From positions 279,089 through 343,088 of the forward strand of contig JAAXHH010000141.1 of assembly GCA_012270975.1 (NCBI GenBank): a stretch of DNA of 64,000 nt, written 5' to 3'. Position 1 is the stretch's first letter; the number at the start of each line of letters is the position of its first letter. The notes beneath the pieces are model-generated. The model had not been told where the DNA came from, did no database searches, and saw nothing but the letters and a program-made list of their open reading frames with translations. Shown one piece after another: positions 36,479 to 45,915 of the stretch. The DNA comes from Candidatus Latescibacterota bacterium (GTDB taxonomy: Bacteria > JAAXHH01). Made by a program: the position numbers and the translations under genes.

Positions 36479-38819
36479 ATGTCGTATACCAATTACTTTC
36501 AAATCATTGTCGCGCTCGCTGTAATGCCCCTGTTGGCCATGGGCTGCGGCGAGGAGGTGGACACCGTGGATTCAGACGAACAGCTCATGTCCCTTGCCCG
36601 CGCGTCCCTCTCCCAGATCGAAGGTGAACTGACCCTGGAAGGGCTGCAGGAACCCGTCGAGGTGATTCGCGACCGGCACGGCATTCCCCACATCTACGCG
36701 CAGAATACGGATGACCTCTTCTTTGCCCAGGGTTACGTCATGGCCCAGGACCGCCTGTGGCAGATGGAGCTTTGGCGCCGCTGGCGGGAGGGCCGTCTCG
36801 CGGAGATCTTCGGACCGGAGGCCTTCGACTACGACGCCAGGACGCGGCTCATGATGTACCGCGGTCCCTTCGACGAAAGGGAGTGGACCAGCTACCACGC
36901 CGAGGGCGAGCGCATCTTCACGGCCTATGCCAATGGCGTCAACGCCTACATCGACACGCACGCCGACAACCTGCCGGTGGAGTTCAAGCTGACGGGCATC
37001 CGGCCCGGCCGGTGGACGAAGGAGACGGTGGTGCGGCGCTGGACCGGGCTCTTCTTCCCGAGCGCGGGCAACGACGCCGGGGACGAGATCCGGCTGGCCC
37101 GGTCCGTGGCGGAACTGGGCGTCGAGGAGACCAATCGCCGCGCGGCGCCCCTGCCCTGGGATGATCTCGTGGTGCCGGAGGGCCTGGACGTGACCATCGT
37201 CCACGAGGATATCGTGGCCGCGATGCGGAAAGGGGAGGGCGACCCCCTGGTACCCGGCCGCCTGCCGCAACTCGAACTCGTTGAACCGTATACGGGCCTG
37301 GTCCCCCCGGACCGCCAGGCCGAGGCGCCCACGGAAGAGCAGTTGCTGGAGATCGGCAGCAACAACTGGGCCGTGAGCGGAGCCCTGTCCATCACGGGCC
37401 AGGTCATGGTCGTCAACGACCCCCACCGCCGCCTCGAGAACCCCTCGCTGCGGTACTATTCCCATCTGAACGCCCCGGGCTGGAATGTAATCGGGGCCAG
37501 CGAGCCGCCCTTCGTGGGCGTGACCGCCGGACACAACGACCGTGTCGCGTGGGGATACACCTTCGCGGGGGTCGACGTGAACGACGTGTACGTAGAGGAG
37601 CTCCATCCGGACCAGCCGGACATGGTTCGGTGGCAGGACGGATGGGAACCCCTGCGCGTCATCACGGAGGTGATCCCGGTGAAGGGCGAGGAGCCCCGGG
37701 AAGTCGTGCTGAAGTACAGCCGACACGGTCCAGTTTTCTACGAAGATCCGGAGAACGGGGTGGTCTATGCCGTGCGCTCCATCACCCACGAGCCGGGCAC
37801 CGCGCCTTACCTGGGCTGCTTCCGCATGGCCCAGGCCGAGAGCGCCGAGGACTTTTTCGAGCGGGCCATGTTCTGGAAGGTGCCGACGCACAACCTGGTC
37901 TTCGGCGACGTGGAGGGTAACATCGCCTTCCAGGTTTCGGCCCTCACGCCGGACCGCGAAGGCTGGAACGGCCGGCTGCCGGTCCCCGGCGACGGGCGGT
38001 ATGAATGGCAGGGGTTCCGGGAAGACCTGCCCCGGGAGTATAATCCCCAGCGCGGCTGGGTCGGGACCGCCAACAACGACTCGCACCCGCCGGACTACAC
38101 CGGACGGCCGGTTATGTTCCACTCATCGAGAGGCGTCGAATACTCTCCGGATCGAGCGCATGAAGCAGCTGCTGCAATCGAACCGCAAGTACACCGTCGA
38201 CGACCACAAGCGCATCCAGCTGGATGCCTACTCGTTGCGGGCCGAGGCCGATATACCGTCGTTTCAGGGCTGGACGTCGGACGACGCGGAAGTCGAACGG
38301 GCCCGTGCGCTCGTAGCCGCCTGGAACGGCGTCCTGAACCGCGACAGCGCCGGTGCGGCGGTCTGGTACCGGTGGCGGGGCGAGGCCGAAGCCGCTGCCT
38401 ATGACGCGGAGACGCCGGTCGACGAACGCCAGCCCCTCGTGGAAGCCGGACTGCGCAAGACCGTGGACCGGCTGAAGTCGGAACTGGGCGAGGACTGGGC
38501 TGAGTGGCGGTACGGGCGCCTGCAGAAGAGTCCCTTTACCCACCTCCTGTCCGATGCCTTCTCCCTACCGGCCGTGGAGCGTTCGGGCGGGTTCGGCACC
38601 ATCGCGGCCACGTCGGTGAGCTTCCGGCATATCCTGGACACGGAAGACTGGGACCGTTCGGTCTTCATCATCACGCCGGGCCAGTCGGGCCAGCCCGGAA
38701 GCCCCTACTACGGCAGCCTGCTGGAGACCTGGGGAAACGACGAGTATCTCCAGCTGGCGTTCAGCCGGGAGGCGGTGGAAGCACTCGCGGGGCACCGGCT
38801 TACGTTGTCGCCTCGCTGA
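36479..38819 (+). CDS. Penicillin-acylase-type N-terminal nucleophile amidohydrolase, frameshifted
   Basis: Predicted periplasmic lipoprotein hydrolase (signal ending LAMGC) of the penicillin acylase/AHL acylase family, cleaving amide bonds of acylated small molecules. The autocatalytic processing site is G293-S294 in IGSNNWAVSG; S294 would be the nucleophile. Frame one runs from 36479 to about 38115-38145, where the reading shifts by one base into the frame that ends at 38819. The downstream part (RIERMKQLLQSN, then the family C-terminus) continues the protein, about 780 residues in all. One extra base explains it; sequencing error or genuine pseudogene cannot be told apart. AGGAGG precedes the ATG. 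Confidence 0.85.
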
Positions 38820-38874
38820 GCGGCGCGGGCTGACTGACGCCGTGTTGAGCGGCGTGGACCGATCGGCTGGCACT
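38817..38874. repeat. Two degenerate 29-bp repeats beginning at the acylase stop codon
   Basis: TGAGCGGCGCGG at 38817, whose TGA is the acylase stop, recurs as TGAGCGGCGTGG at 38846. Agreement is good over about 18 bases and weaker after. Confidence 0.55.
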
Positions 38875-38906
38875 GAAACTTTGGTTGCCGAAGGGACGTA
38901 AAATCT

Positions 38907-39872
38907 ATGGAGTACCGCGTCCTGGGAAAAACCGGGATCGAAGTGTCGTGCGTGGGTCTCGGTTGCTGGCCCATGGCCGGGATGGCCGGCGGGGCGAACT
39001 GGTCGGGTATCGACGACGATGAGTCAATCGCCACTATTCAACACGCGGAATCCCTCGGTATCAACCTGCTCGACACGGCCAACGGGTACGGCGCCGGCCA
39101 CAGCGAGCAGATCATCGGCCGGGCACTTCAAGGCAGGCGGGACCGCTACGTAATCGCCACCAAGGTGGCGCCTCGGTCCGAGGACCCCGTGGAGCCTGTT
39201 CAGCAGTACATCGCCAGGAACTGCGAGGGCAGCCTGGAGAGGCTGAGAACCGATTATATCGACATCTACCAGTTGCACGGCGAACCGGACGAGGCCGGCA
39301 TGCCGGCGATCGTGGAGGCGTTGACCCGGCTGGTCGAAGCAGGCAAGATCCGCTGTTTCGGCATCTCGACTTACGAAACCGGGATCATGGAGGCCCTGAT
39401 GTCACTGGGGAACCTCTCGATGGCCCAGATTGGCTACAGTATCGTAAATCCGGTGGGGCAGCCGGGGCTGGAGTTCGCGGAAACACACAACCTCGGGACG
39501 CTCATACGCGTGCCGTTGGCCCAGGGTGCCCTCACGGGCAAGTACTTCGATTCGCTGTCCCGGCTGGACACGAAAGACCGCCGGCACGAAAGGTTCGACA
39601 ATCCCCGGATACGGTCCGCGCTGAAGAAACTGTCCGAACTGGCCTTCCTGGCCGAGAGCGGAAAACGCACCATGGTGCAGGCGGCCCTCCGGTTCGTGCT
39701 GGACACGCCGGGGGTGACTTCCGTGATACCCGGTGCGAAGGACCGTGCGCAGTTGGAAGAGAACGCGGGAGCCGACGGCGTACCCCCGTTGACCGGCGAC
39801 GAACGGGCGCGGGCGCGGGCCATCGGCGGGGCAGCGAACTGGCCGCTCCCGCCCTACACGAGTTGGACGTGA
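38907..39872 (+). CDS. Aldo/keto reductase
   Basis: A 321-residue NADPH-dependent aldo/keto reductase with the TIM-barrel catalytic tetrad visible: Asp in NLLDTANGYG with the Tyr four residues on, Lys in VIATKVAPR and His in IYQLHGEPDE. The N-terminus MEYRVLGKTGIEVSCVGLG is classic. The C-terminal loop includes VTSVIPGAKDRAQLEEN, which binds the cofactor phosphate. It lies 87 bases after the acylase gene with AAGGGACG upstream. The substrate class, probably sugar aldehydes or ketones, is not visible. Confidence 0.94.
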   Translation: MEYRVLGKTGIEVSCVGLGCWPMAGMAGGANWSGIDDDESIATIQHAESLGINLLDTANGYGAGHSEQIIGRALQGRRDRYVIATKVAPRSEDPVEPVQQYIARNCEGSLERLRTDYIDIYQLHGEPDEAGMPAIVEALTRLVEAGKIRCFGISTYETGIMEALMSLGNLSMAQIGYSIVNPVGQPGLEFAETHNLGTLIRVPLAQGALTGKYFDSLSRLDTKDRRHERFDNPRIRSALKKLSELAFLAESGKRTMVQAALRFVLDTPGVTSVIPGAKDRAQLEENAGADGVPPLTGDERARARAIGGAANWPLPPYTSWT

Positions 39873-39895
39873 TCGGCGCGACTGTTTTGCTGTAT

Positions 39896-39904
39896 TGGTA
39901 TAAT
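39896..39904 (+). promoter_or_regulatory. Extended -10 promoter for the PEGA lipoprotein gene
   Basis: TGGTATAAT at 39896-39904 is a perfect extended -10 (TGn plus TATAAT) 28 bases upstream of the ATG at 39933. I found no convincing -35. Confidence 0.45.
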
Positions 39905-39932
39905 CCCTGAATCTGGCAATCGGAGGAATTTG

Positions 39933-40400
39933 ATGCGGCGCTTTATGTTATGCCTTTTTATAGTCTACAGTACCGGATGCGGCCGGGTGTTCCTGGGAGA
40001 AACGCAGAACGTGGAGATCAACGTGACGCCGGCCGACGCCCGGATCAAGATTCCGGATCGCATCGACCGGGACACGACTCCCTTCAAGATCGAATTGCCG
40101 CGCAACGAATCCCATCTGGTGGAAATCTCCAAGCCGGGCTACGAGACGAAGTGGATCGTCCTGCAAAAAACCAAGCTGCCCGTGGTAATCATCGCCGACA
40201 TTCTGCTCACGCTCGGCATCGGTCTGTTCATCGACATTTACTGGGGAACCTGGGAAGGTCTCAAGCCGTCGAGGCTGGACGTGACGCTGGAACCGGCGAG
40301 TGCGGACGGCGGCCCCGTCAAGGTCCCGCTATTTCTTGCGGACTCCACCCTGGAAGTGCGTGACGGAACCGTCCGGATAAGGGTGCATGAGCTCAAGTGA
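39933..40400 (+). CDS. PEGA-domain lipoprotein
   Basis: A 155-residue predicted lipoprotein: the N-terminal segment ends YSTGC near residue 16. A PEGA-type beta domain follows, with VEINVTPADARIKIPDRI and LVEISKPGYETKWIVLQ in the order typical of such domains. A hydrophobic stretch VVIIADILLTLGIGLFIDIYW at about 86-106 is a membrane helix. The C-terminal part is charged. PEGA domains are found in surface and cell-wall proteins, but the role is not known. The ATG at 39933 has GGAGG upstream; a TTG three bases earlier is disregarded. Confidence 0.75.
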   Translation: MRRFMLCLFIVYSTGCGRVFLGETQNVEINVTPADARIKIPDRIDRDTTPFKIELPRNESHLVEISKPGYETKWIVLQKTKLPVVIIADILLTLGIGLFIDIYWGTWEGLKPSRLDVTLEPASADGGPVKVPLFLADSTLEVRDGTVRIRVHELK

Positions 40401-40447
40401 GCCCGAGCCCGGCCGGCACCGGCACATCCGACGTGGACGGCTGCCGG

Positions 40448-41143
40448 CTACGATCTCGAGCGTATCACCCGGTATCTCAGAAAGAGCTCCTGCCCGACCC
40501 GCCGGGATTCCACCAGCCTGAGTCTACGGAAACCGTCGGCGGTGAAACCCGTACCGTCCGCCGCCGTCGGCGCCTTACTTCCGCCGATCACGACCGGGCA
40601 CAGCGTCAGGTAGATTTCGTCCACCAGACCGGCTTCCCAGAAGGCCATGTTGACCTCGCCCCCGCCTTCCACGAGCAGTCGCGATACGCCACGGTCGGAC
40701 AGCATCCGGCAGAATTCGACGAGATCCACGGAGGACCAGCCCGCCCGGACGACCTCCGCTTTCTCCTGAAAGGGCAGGGCCAGTTCAGCGGGGGTTTGTT
40801 CCGTGGTCGCGATGATCCGGTCGACCTGGTCGTCCTTCCAGTATCTACCTTCGGAGGGCAGCCGCATGGAACGGGACAGGACGATCGAGAGGGGATGGGG
40901 CGATTTGCCCGCACGTACGCGTTCATCCCTCCGTTTCGCCGCCTGTATCCTGACGGGCGGATCCTCCGCGCGGAGCGTACCGGCGCCGATGAGCACGGCA
41001 TCGACGTCCGCCCTGATCTCGTCCATCAGCCTGCGGTCTATTCTGCTGGTGAATTGAACGGGATCGCGGTTTTCCGTGGAGGTTTTGCCGTCCAGGCTCA
41101 GTGCGTAGTTCAGCAGGATATATGGTCGTCGATCCGGTTTCAT
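40448..41143 (-). CDS. RibD C-terminal/dihydrofolate-reductase-fold reductase
   Basis: A 231-residue NADPH-dependent reductase with the fold of the RibD C-terminal domain (pyrimidine reductase). Landmarks: LNYALSLDGKTSTENRD at the N-terminus, DAVLIGAGTLRAEDPPVRIQ, and LLVEGGGEVNMAFWEAGLVDEI. As a standalone domain it could be the riboflavin reductase step or a reductase for another ribosyl pyrimidine; no other rib genes are near. The start at 41143 is chosen because the domain begins there; the frame is open to 41341 but has no site. The promoter at 41195 reads the other way. Confidence 0.85.
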   Translation of the reverse strand: MKPDRRPYILLNYALSLDGKTSTENRDPVQFTSRIDRRLMDEIRADVDAVLIGAGTLRAEDPPVRIQAAKRRDERVRAGKSPHPLSIVLSRSMRLPSEGRYWKDDQVDRIIATTEQTPAELALPFQEKAEVVRAGWSSVDLVEFCRMLSDRGVSRLLVEGGGEVNMAFWEAGLVDEIYLTLCPVVIGGSKAPTAADGTGFTADGFRRLRLVESRRVGQELFLRYRVIRSRS

Positions 41144-41438
41144 GAGCAGTACTTTCGCGCTTGTGCGGTTTCGGGAATCAGCCGTAAAATCGTCTTGACA
41201 TATAGTCTGAACCAGTATATTATGCAAGGCGAAATTCATCAAGAGACAAAGACCGGATTCATCTCTCGAGATGGCATCCGGCAGAAGGAAGCGTCGCCGT
41301 AACCGGTTTAATCGTTCATTCCGGACCTGCGAGACGGCCATTCAGCGCCAGTATCCCGCCACGTCAAGGTATACCGTTCCTATATCCGGTGGAACCTTCC
41401 GGTTTCCGGCCGAGTCCACTTGAGAGAGGCAGGGTTTA
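41144..41438. other. Divergent intergenic region
   Basis: Holds the strong plus-strand promoter at 41195-41223. A 50-codon reading frame (41271-41423, ATG to TGA) starts with a very basic MASGRRKRRRNRFNR segment but has no good ribosome site; I regard it as unproven. Nothing else is seen. Confidence 0.4.
41195..41223 (+). promoter_or_regulatory. Strong sigma-70 promoter for the STAS/methyltransferase genes
   Basis: TTGACA (41195-41200), a 17-base spacer and TATTAT (41218-41223), near-consensus. The STAS gene starts at 41439, leaving a leader of about 210 bases. Confidence 0.75.
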
Positions 41439-41780
41439 GTGAAAGTAAGAGAAATCAAGCACGGGGACGTCACGGTGCTGGAACTCAGTGGCCGCATGGC
41501 CGAGGGAAGGGATACCGACGCCCTGAGCGAACGCATCAACAGGCTGGCCGACAACGGTTCCAGGAAGATCATCTTTGACCTGAGCAAGGTGCACTGGATC
41601 GACAGTTCAGGCCTGGGCCTGCTCATTCGCGCGTATACCCACATGCAGAAGGTCGGCGGAGACCTGAAGCTTGCGCGGGTGACCCGCAGCGTCAGCAGCC
41701 TCCTGCAGATGACTAAGCTGACCACCGTGTTTGCCGTCCACGATACGCTGGAAGGCGCTATCGAAGCCTTCGGAACCTGA
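41439..41780 (+). CDS. STAS-domain anti-sigma factor antagonist-like protein
   Basis: A 113-residue single STAS domain like SpoIIAA/RsbV. The phosphorylatable Ser is in IDSSGLGLLIRAY near residue 58; the N-terminal strand reads KVREIKHGDVTVLELSG. Start is GTG at 41439 with GAGAGAGG upstream. Such proteins switch a partner (anti-sigma kinase or signalling enzyme) by phosphorylation, but no kinase gene is adjacent. It is followed after 20 bases by a methyltransferase gene, under one strong promoter. A second STAS protein lies at 50172-50513. Confidence 0.9.
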   Translation: MKVREIKHGDVTVLELSGRMAEGRDTDALSERINRLADNGSRKIIFDLSKVHWIDSSGLGLLIRAYTHMQKVGGDLKLARVTRSVSSLLQMTKLTTVFAVHDTLEGAIEAFGT

Positions 41781-41800
41781 GCCGGGTAACCAAACCTCTC

Positions 41801-42694
41801 ATGGCTGATCAGCGCCCCGGCCAGGTCCAGACTCATGGAAGCCGAACCGCCGAACTCGTGGCGGTGAGCCGCGCGCGGCACCTCCTCAGGCACAAACCTC
41901 CCTACATCTTCCACGATCCCTACGCGTTCAGGTTTCTGAGCAGACGGTGGCAAAGGATCCTCGGATCCAGGTTGCGCGACGCCTTCGTCTCCAGGGTCTT
42001 GCTGCGAAGGCTCATGCCGATCACCACCCAGCCGCTGACCCGGGCCCGTTTTACCGAAGACTGCCTGCTGGCAGCGATCGAGAACGGCGTAGGCCAATAC
42101 GTCATACTCGGTTCCGGCTACGATACGTTCGCCCTGCGTCATCCGCAACTCGACGTGACCATCTACGAAATCGATCTCGCGTCCACGATCGCCCTGAAAC
42201 GGGACCGGGCCGGGACGGCCGGACTGGAGTTGCCCGAGAGTCTGCGGCTGATCCCCATCGACTTTGAAAAAGACGACCTCGCGGAAAGACTGACCGCCCA
42301 TGGATTCGAACCTGAAAAACGGTCCTTCTTCAACTGGCTGGGCGTGACGTACTACCTGTCCCGGGATGCGATTCAGGATACGCTGAATCAGGTGGCCGGG
42401 ATTACCAGCCCGGGTTCGGAGATCGTCTTCGACTACCTCGCCGAGACGAACAGCATTCCGGAGGAAGAACGTACCCTGGCCGAACGCATGAAAAACTATG
42501 TCGGCAAGTTGGGAGAACCCATGATCACTGCTTTCGATCCGGCCAGGGTGGAAACCGACTTCAACACCCGGGGTTGCTGGGACGTCGTCCGCAACGATTC
42601 GCCGGCCGATCAGCAGAAACGATACGTGGACGGACGCAGCGACGTGTACGCTCTGCCGCCCCTGTTCTGGTGTCTGCACCTGAGCAGGCAATGA
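41801..42694 (+). CDS. SAM-dependent methyltransferase, leucine carboxyl methyltransferase-like
   Basis: A 297-residue class I methyltransferase of the PPM1/LCMT branch. The N-terminal VSRARHLLRHKPPYIFHDPY and the SAM-binding QYVILGSGYDTFALRHPQL (about residues 97-115) are characteristic, with YEIDLASTIALKRDR after. Bacterial members methylate small molecules or carboxyl groups; the substrate is unknown. It follows the STAS gene closely and would be co-transcribed. Ribosome site weak. Whether the STAS protein regulates it is inference. Confidence 0.85.
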   Translation: MADQRPGQVQTHGSRTAELVAVSRARHLLRHKPPYIFHDPYAFRFLSRRWQRILGSRLRDAFVSRVLLRRLMPITTQPLTRARFTEDCLLAAIENGVGQYVILGSGYDTFALRHPQLDVTIYEIDLASTIALKRDRAGTAGLELPESLRLIPIDFEKDDLAERLTAHGFEPEKRSFFNWLGVTYYLSRDAIQDTLNQVAGITSPGSEIVFDYLAETNSIPEEERTLAERMKNYVGKLGEPMITAFDPARVETDFNTRGCWDVVRNDSPADQQKRYVDGRSDVYALPPLFWCLHLSRQ

Positions 42695-42752
42695 TCTCCT
42701 GATCCGGAATCATTGTGAATTTTTGTAACGCAAGTATAAGTCCTTAAATCCC

Positions 42753-42781
42753 TTGACATAATGGGCATTTTTACATATACT
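42753..42781 (+). promoter_or_regulatory. Strong sigma-70 promoter for the TonB receptor gene
   Basis: TTGACA (42753-42758), 17-base AT-rich spacer, TATACT (42776-42781). The first ATG of the receptor lies about 70 bases on, at 42852. Confidence 0.75.
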
Positions 42782-42851
42782 TTCAGTCCAATTACCCAAC
42801 TGCATTATCCTATTGAAATCACGAAAAACTCACACATACAGGCGGCCTATC

Positions 42852-45817
42852 ATGCCCAGAATGAGTAAGTTTTCGTACGCTTTCATCGTGTTAGGATGGC
42901 TTTGCCTGGCCGGGATGCCGTGCTCCACGGCGTTCGCCGATCAACAGGAAGAAGCGGAGCTGGATTCCCTCTACATGCTGCCCGTGATCGAAGCGGAGGC
43001 GGTCGTCGTGACGGGTACGGCGGTCCGGGAAACGCCGATCGAACTCCCTTATGCCGTCGCCCGCATCGACCGCGAAGCGCTGGCCGAACAGGGGTCGCCG
43101 TCCATGGTCGACCTGTTCAAGAATCTGAGTGCGAGCAACGGAGTCATCGGAGAGGCCAATAGCTGGTACAACGCGCAGTCGGGAGACATCCCGGAAACCG
43201 TGGCGAACGTCAACCTCCGCGGCCTCGGCGCTTCGCGCACCCTGGTGCTGCTTAACGGCCGCCGGCAGACCTACGTACCCGGCCGGCTCGTAGGGGGCCG
43301 GTTTGTCGACGTGAACGCGTTTCCGTCCATTTCCATAGAACGGTTGGATATCCTGAAGGAAGGCGCGGGCGCCGTATACGGATCGGACGCGATAGCGGGC
43401 GTCGCCAACTTCATTACGCGAAGCAATTTCGAAGGGTTCGAGCTGGACGTGTCCTATGACTATTTCGACTCCGCCGGAGATGCCCTGCTGGGCGGCATCT
43501 GGGGCGGTAAAGTCGGTGATTCCAACCTGGTCGTATCCCTGGAACACAAGCGCCGCGGCAACCTGCGCGCCGAAGAGCGGGACTGGGCCCTGCGCCCCTT
43601 TCCAAACTACGGATGGGGCTGGTCCTGGTACGGTAATCCAGGTGCGTTCATCATACCGGACGGACTGCAGACGGATGAAAGCGTCCTGGCCGGGGAGCCT
43701 CGATTCGTGGATCCGGGCTGCGAGGGCCTGGGCGGATACCAGGTGGGCGCGAGTACCTGCCGCTTCCGCTACCAGCCCTGGGACAGCATTATCGAAAAAC
43801 TCCAGCATACCAGGGGATTCGCCGAGTTTAACGGATCGTTCGGCGAGACGGAGTACCACCTGGAAGCGCTCTACCACGACGCCCGGGTACCTGAATGGGA
43901 GACCACGCCATCCTTTCCGCCCATCGCCTTTTACGACGGCGTACAGCAGGTGCGCGCCGACCACCCCGGCCGGGTTGCTTTTGTAGCGGAAAACCCGACC
44001 TACACGAACGCCGATGGGGTTACGCTTGACCTGACCGGCGACCAACCCTGGTACTACTTCGGCCGCCTGGTCGGAAACGCCGGTCCTGGACGCGTCCAGA
44101 GCCGGGAGTCCCGCACCCGCCGCCTCGCAGGTTCACTCACGGGTCCGATCGGCGAGACCAGCATGAGCTACGATCTGGGAGTTTCGTATTCGGATACGAA
44201 GGGTACGGTGCGCCAGCCCGCCGAATACGCGTACCGGAAATTCCTGGCTTTCCGTGGGTACGGAGGGCCGAACTGCGGCGTCGAAGCCGTACCAGACCCC
44301 AGCGCACCTTCCGGCCTCGCCCTCGGGGCCATCCCCAGCGGCGTCGCTCCCGGAACCGGGAACTGCTCCTATTTCAACCCGTTCAGCAACGGCATCCAGT
44401 TTTCGGCACAACCCGACGCTCCTTACACGGACAGCGCCAATCCGAATTACCGGGCCGACCTGGCGCACGGCGCCGAGCTGATCGACTGGATCAACGAGAA
44501 GGTCGCCACGACCAGCGAGGCCAGCCTGCTGTCGATGGAAGCCATACTGAATGGCGTGATCAAGGAAGACGTCGCCAGCTACGCCACGGGGTATCAACTG
44601 CGCCGCGTCGACGTCTCCGCCGTACCCAATGCGCCCGGCGACCTCTCCCGGAATCCCTGCCGCATACCGGGGGACAGAAGCTGCGCGATCCAGACGGGAT
44701 CCTTTACCTTTACATCCGGGATCCATCCCTATGAGGCCAACCAGACAGTCCACGCGGTATTCGCCGAGTTGGCACTCAAGCCCAACGACTGGCTGGACAG
44801 CCAGGCCGCGCTGCATTTCGAGGATTACGGCTTCGCGAACAGCCTGGATCCGAAGATATCGCTCAGGGCGCAGGTCAATGATTACCTGGCCCTGAGGGAA
44901 CGCTGCAGACCACGTTCCGAACGCCCTCCGTGGATGATCTGAACACGGACGTCGTCATCTACACGGACTACGTCGGACCGACGGGCGCCTGGAAGGCCAT
45001 CGAAAACCGCGGCGTCGAAGATCTGGAACCAGAAGAAGCCCTCACCTACAACCTGGGCGTCATCATCGAAAACGATACCGGTTTCGAGGTGACGGTGGAC
45101 TACTGGAATTTCGATTTCAACAATCCCATCGGCGTCATTCCCCACTCCGCGCTGGCCGCGGCCTACGTCGACCAGTCGACCCGCGCCGCGGTGCAGGACC
45201 GGATCTACTGTCCCGGCAATCGAAACGACGGGAGCTGCGCCCCGGGCGACATGGAACGGATCCGGATCAATCACATCAACTGGCCCGGGCTCAAGACTTC
45301 CGGTATCGACTGGCACATCGGTGGACGCCACGTGGTGGGCAATGGCGCGATCGACGCCCACCTGGACGGGAGCTACACCCTGGACTATACTATTGAACCC
45401 CTCATGCACAACGGCGTGGAGATCGTTGCGGAAAACGAGGCGGTCGGTTTCCTCAACCTGACCAACCCCCTGGCGCCGCCGTTGCCTCCCCTGCGGCTGA
45501 ACGCGACCGTCGCATACCACTGGAGCAATTACAGCGCCATCGCCAGAGGACATTACATCTCTTCGTACGAGAACGGGGACTATTGGTTTGACACGGGGCC
45601 TTCGGGCGAAGACTGGACCCAGATCGATCCGTTCCTGACCGTCGACATGAACTTCCAGTGGCGGATACCCGATACCGGCGTGGTCGCCACCCTGTCCCTG
45701 TTCAACCTGGCCGACGCGGCGCCGCCCTACGTGAACCAGGAACTGGCCTTCGACGCGCTGACCCATGACCCGAAAGGACGCCGGATCAAGCTGGGATTGA
45801 CGTACCTGTTCAGGTAG
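42852..45817 (+). CDS. TonB-dependent outer-membrane receptor, frameshifted
   Basis: Outer-membrane receptor for energy-dependent uptake, about 988 residues when repaired. The signal peptide ends AFA near residue 29. The plug domain has VVVTGTAVRETPIELPYAVA, the block NLRGLGASRTLVLLNGRRQT and GAGAVYGSDAIAGVANFIT. The reading frame breaks at about 44896-44900: frame one ends ALRERCRP, while one extra G in the run at 44896-44898 restores LRGTLQTTFRTPSVDDLN, the expected barrel segment, continuing to the stop at 45817. A one-base deletion in a G run is the natural explanation, by sequencing error or mutation. Final strand ends in RIKLGLTYLFR. Confidence 0.88.
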
Positions 45818-45879
45818 GATTGATGCGCGGAACGTGGAAGACCGGTAATTCGCAGGGAGAAAAGCGTTACTGAACAACG

Positions 45880-45910
45880 AAAGGGCGGGCCTTCGCGGGT
45901 CCGCCCTTTG
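45880..45910. terminator. Bidirectional intrinsic terminator
   Basis: AAAGGGCGGGCC / GGTCCGCCCTTT with one mismatch and the loop TTCGC, T-rich on both sides. It separates the convergent TonB receptor and BCCT genes. Confidence 0.85.
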
Positions 45911-45915
45911 TCTGT

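Noticed and set aside
41271..41423. 50-codon basic small protein in the STAS leader
   Set aside because: Weak ribosome site and no recognised family; kept only as a remark.
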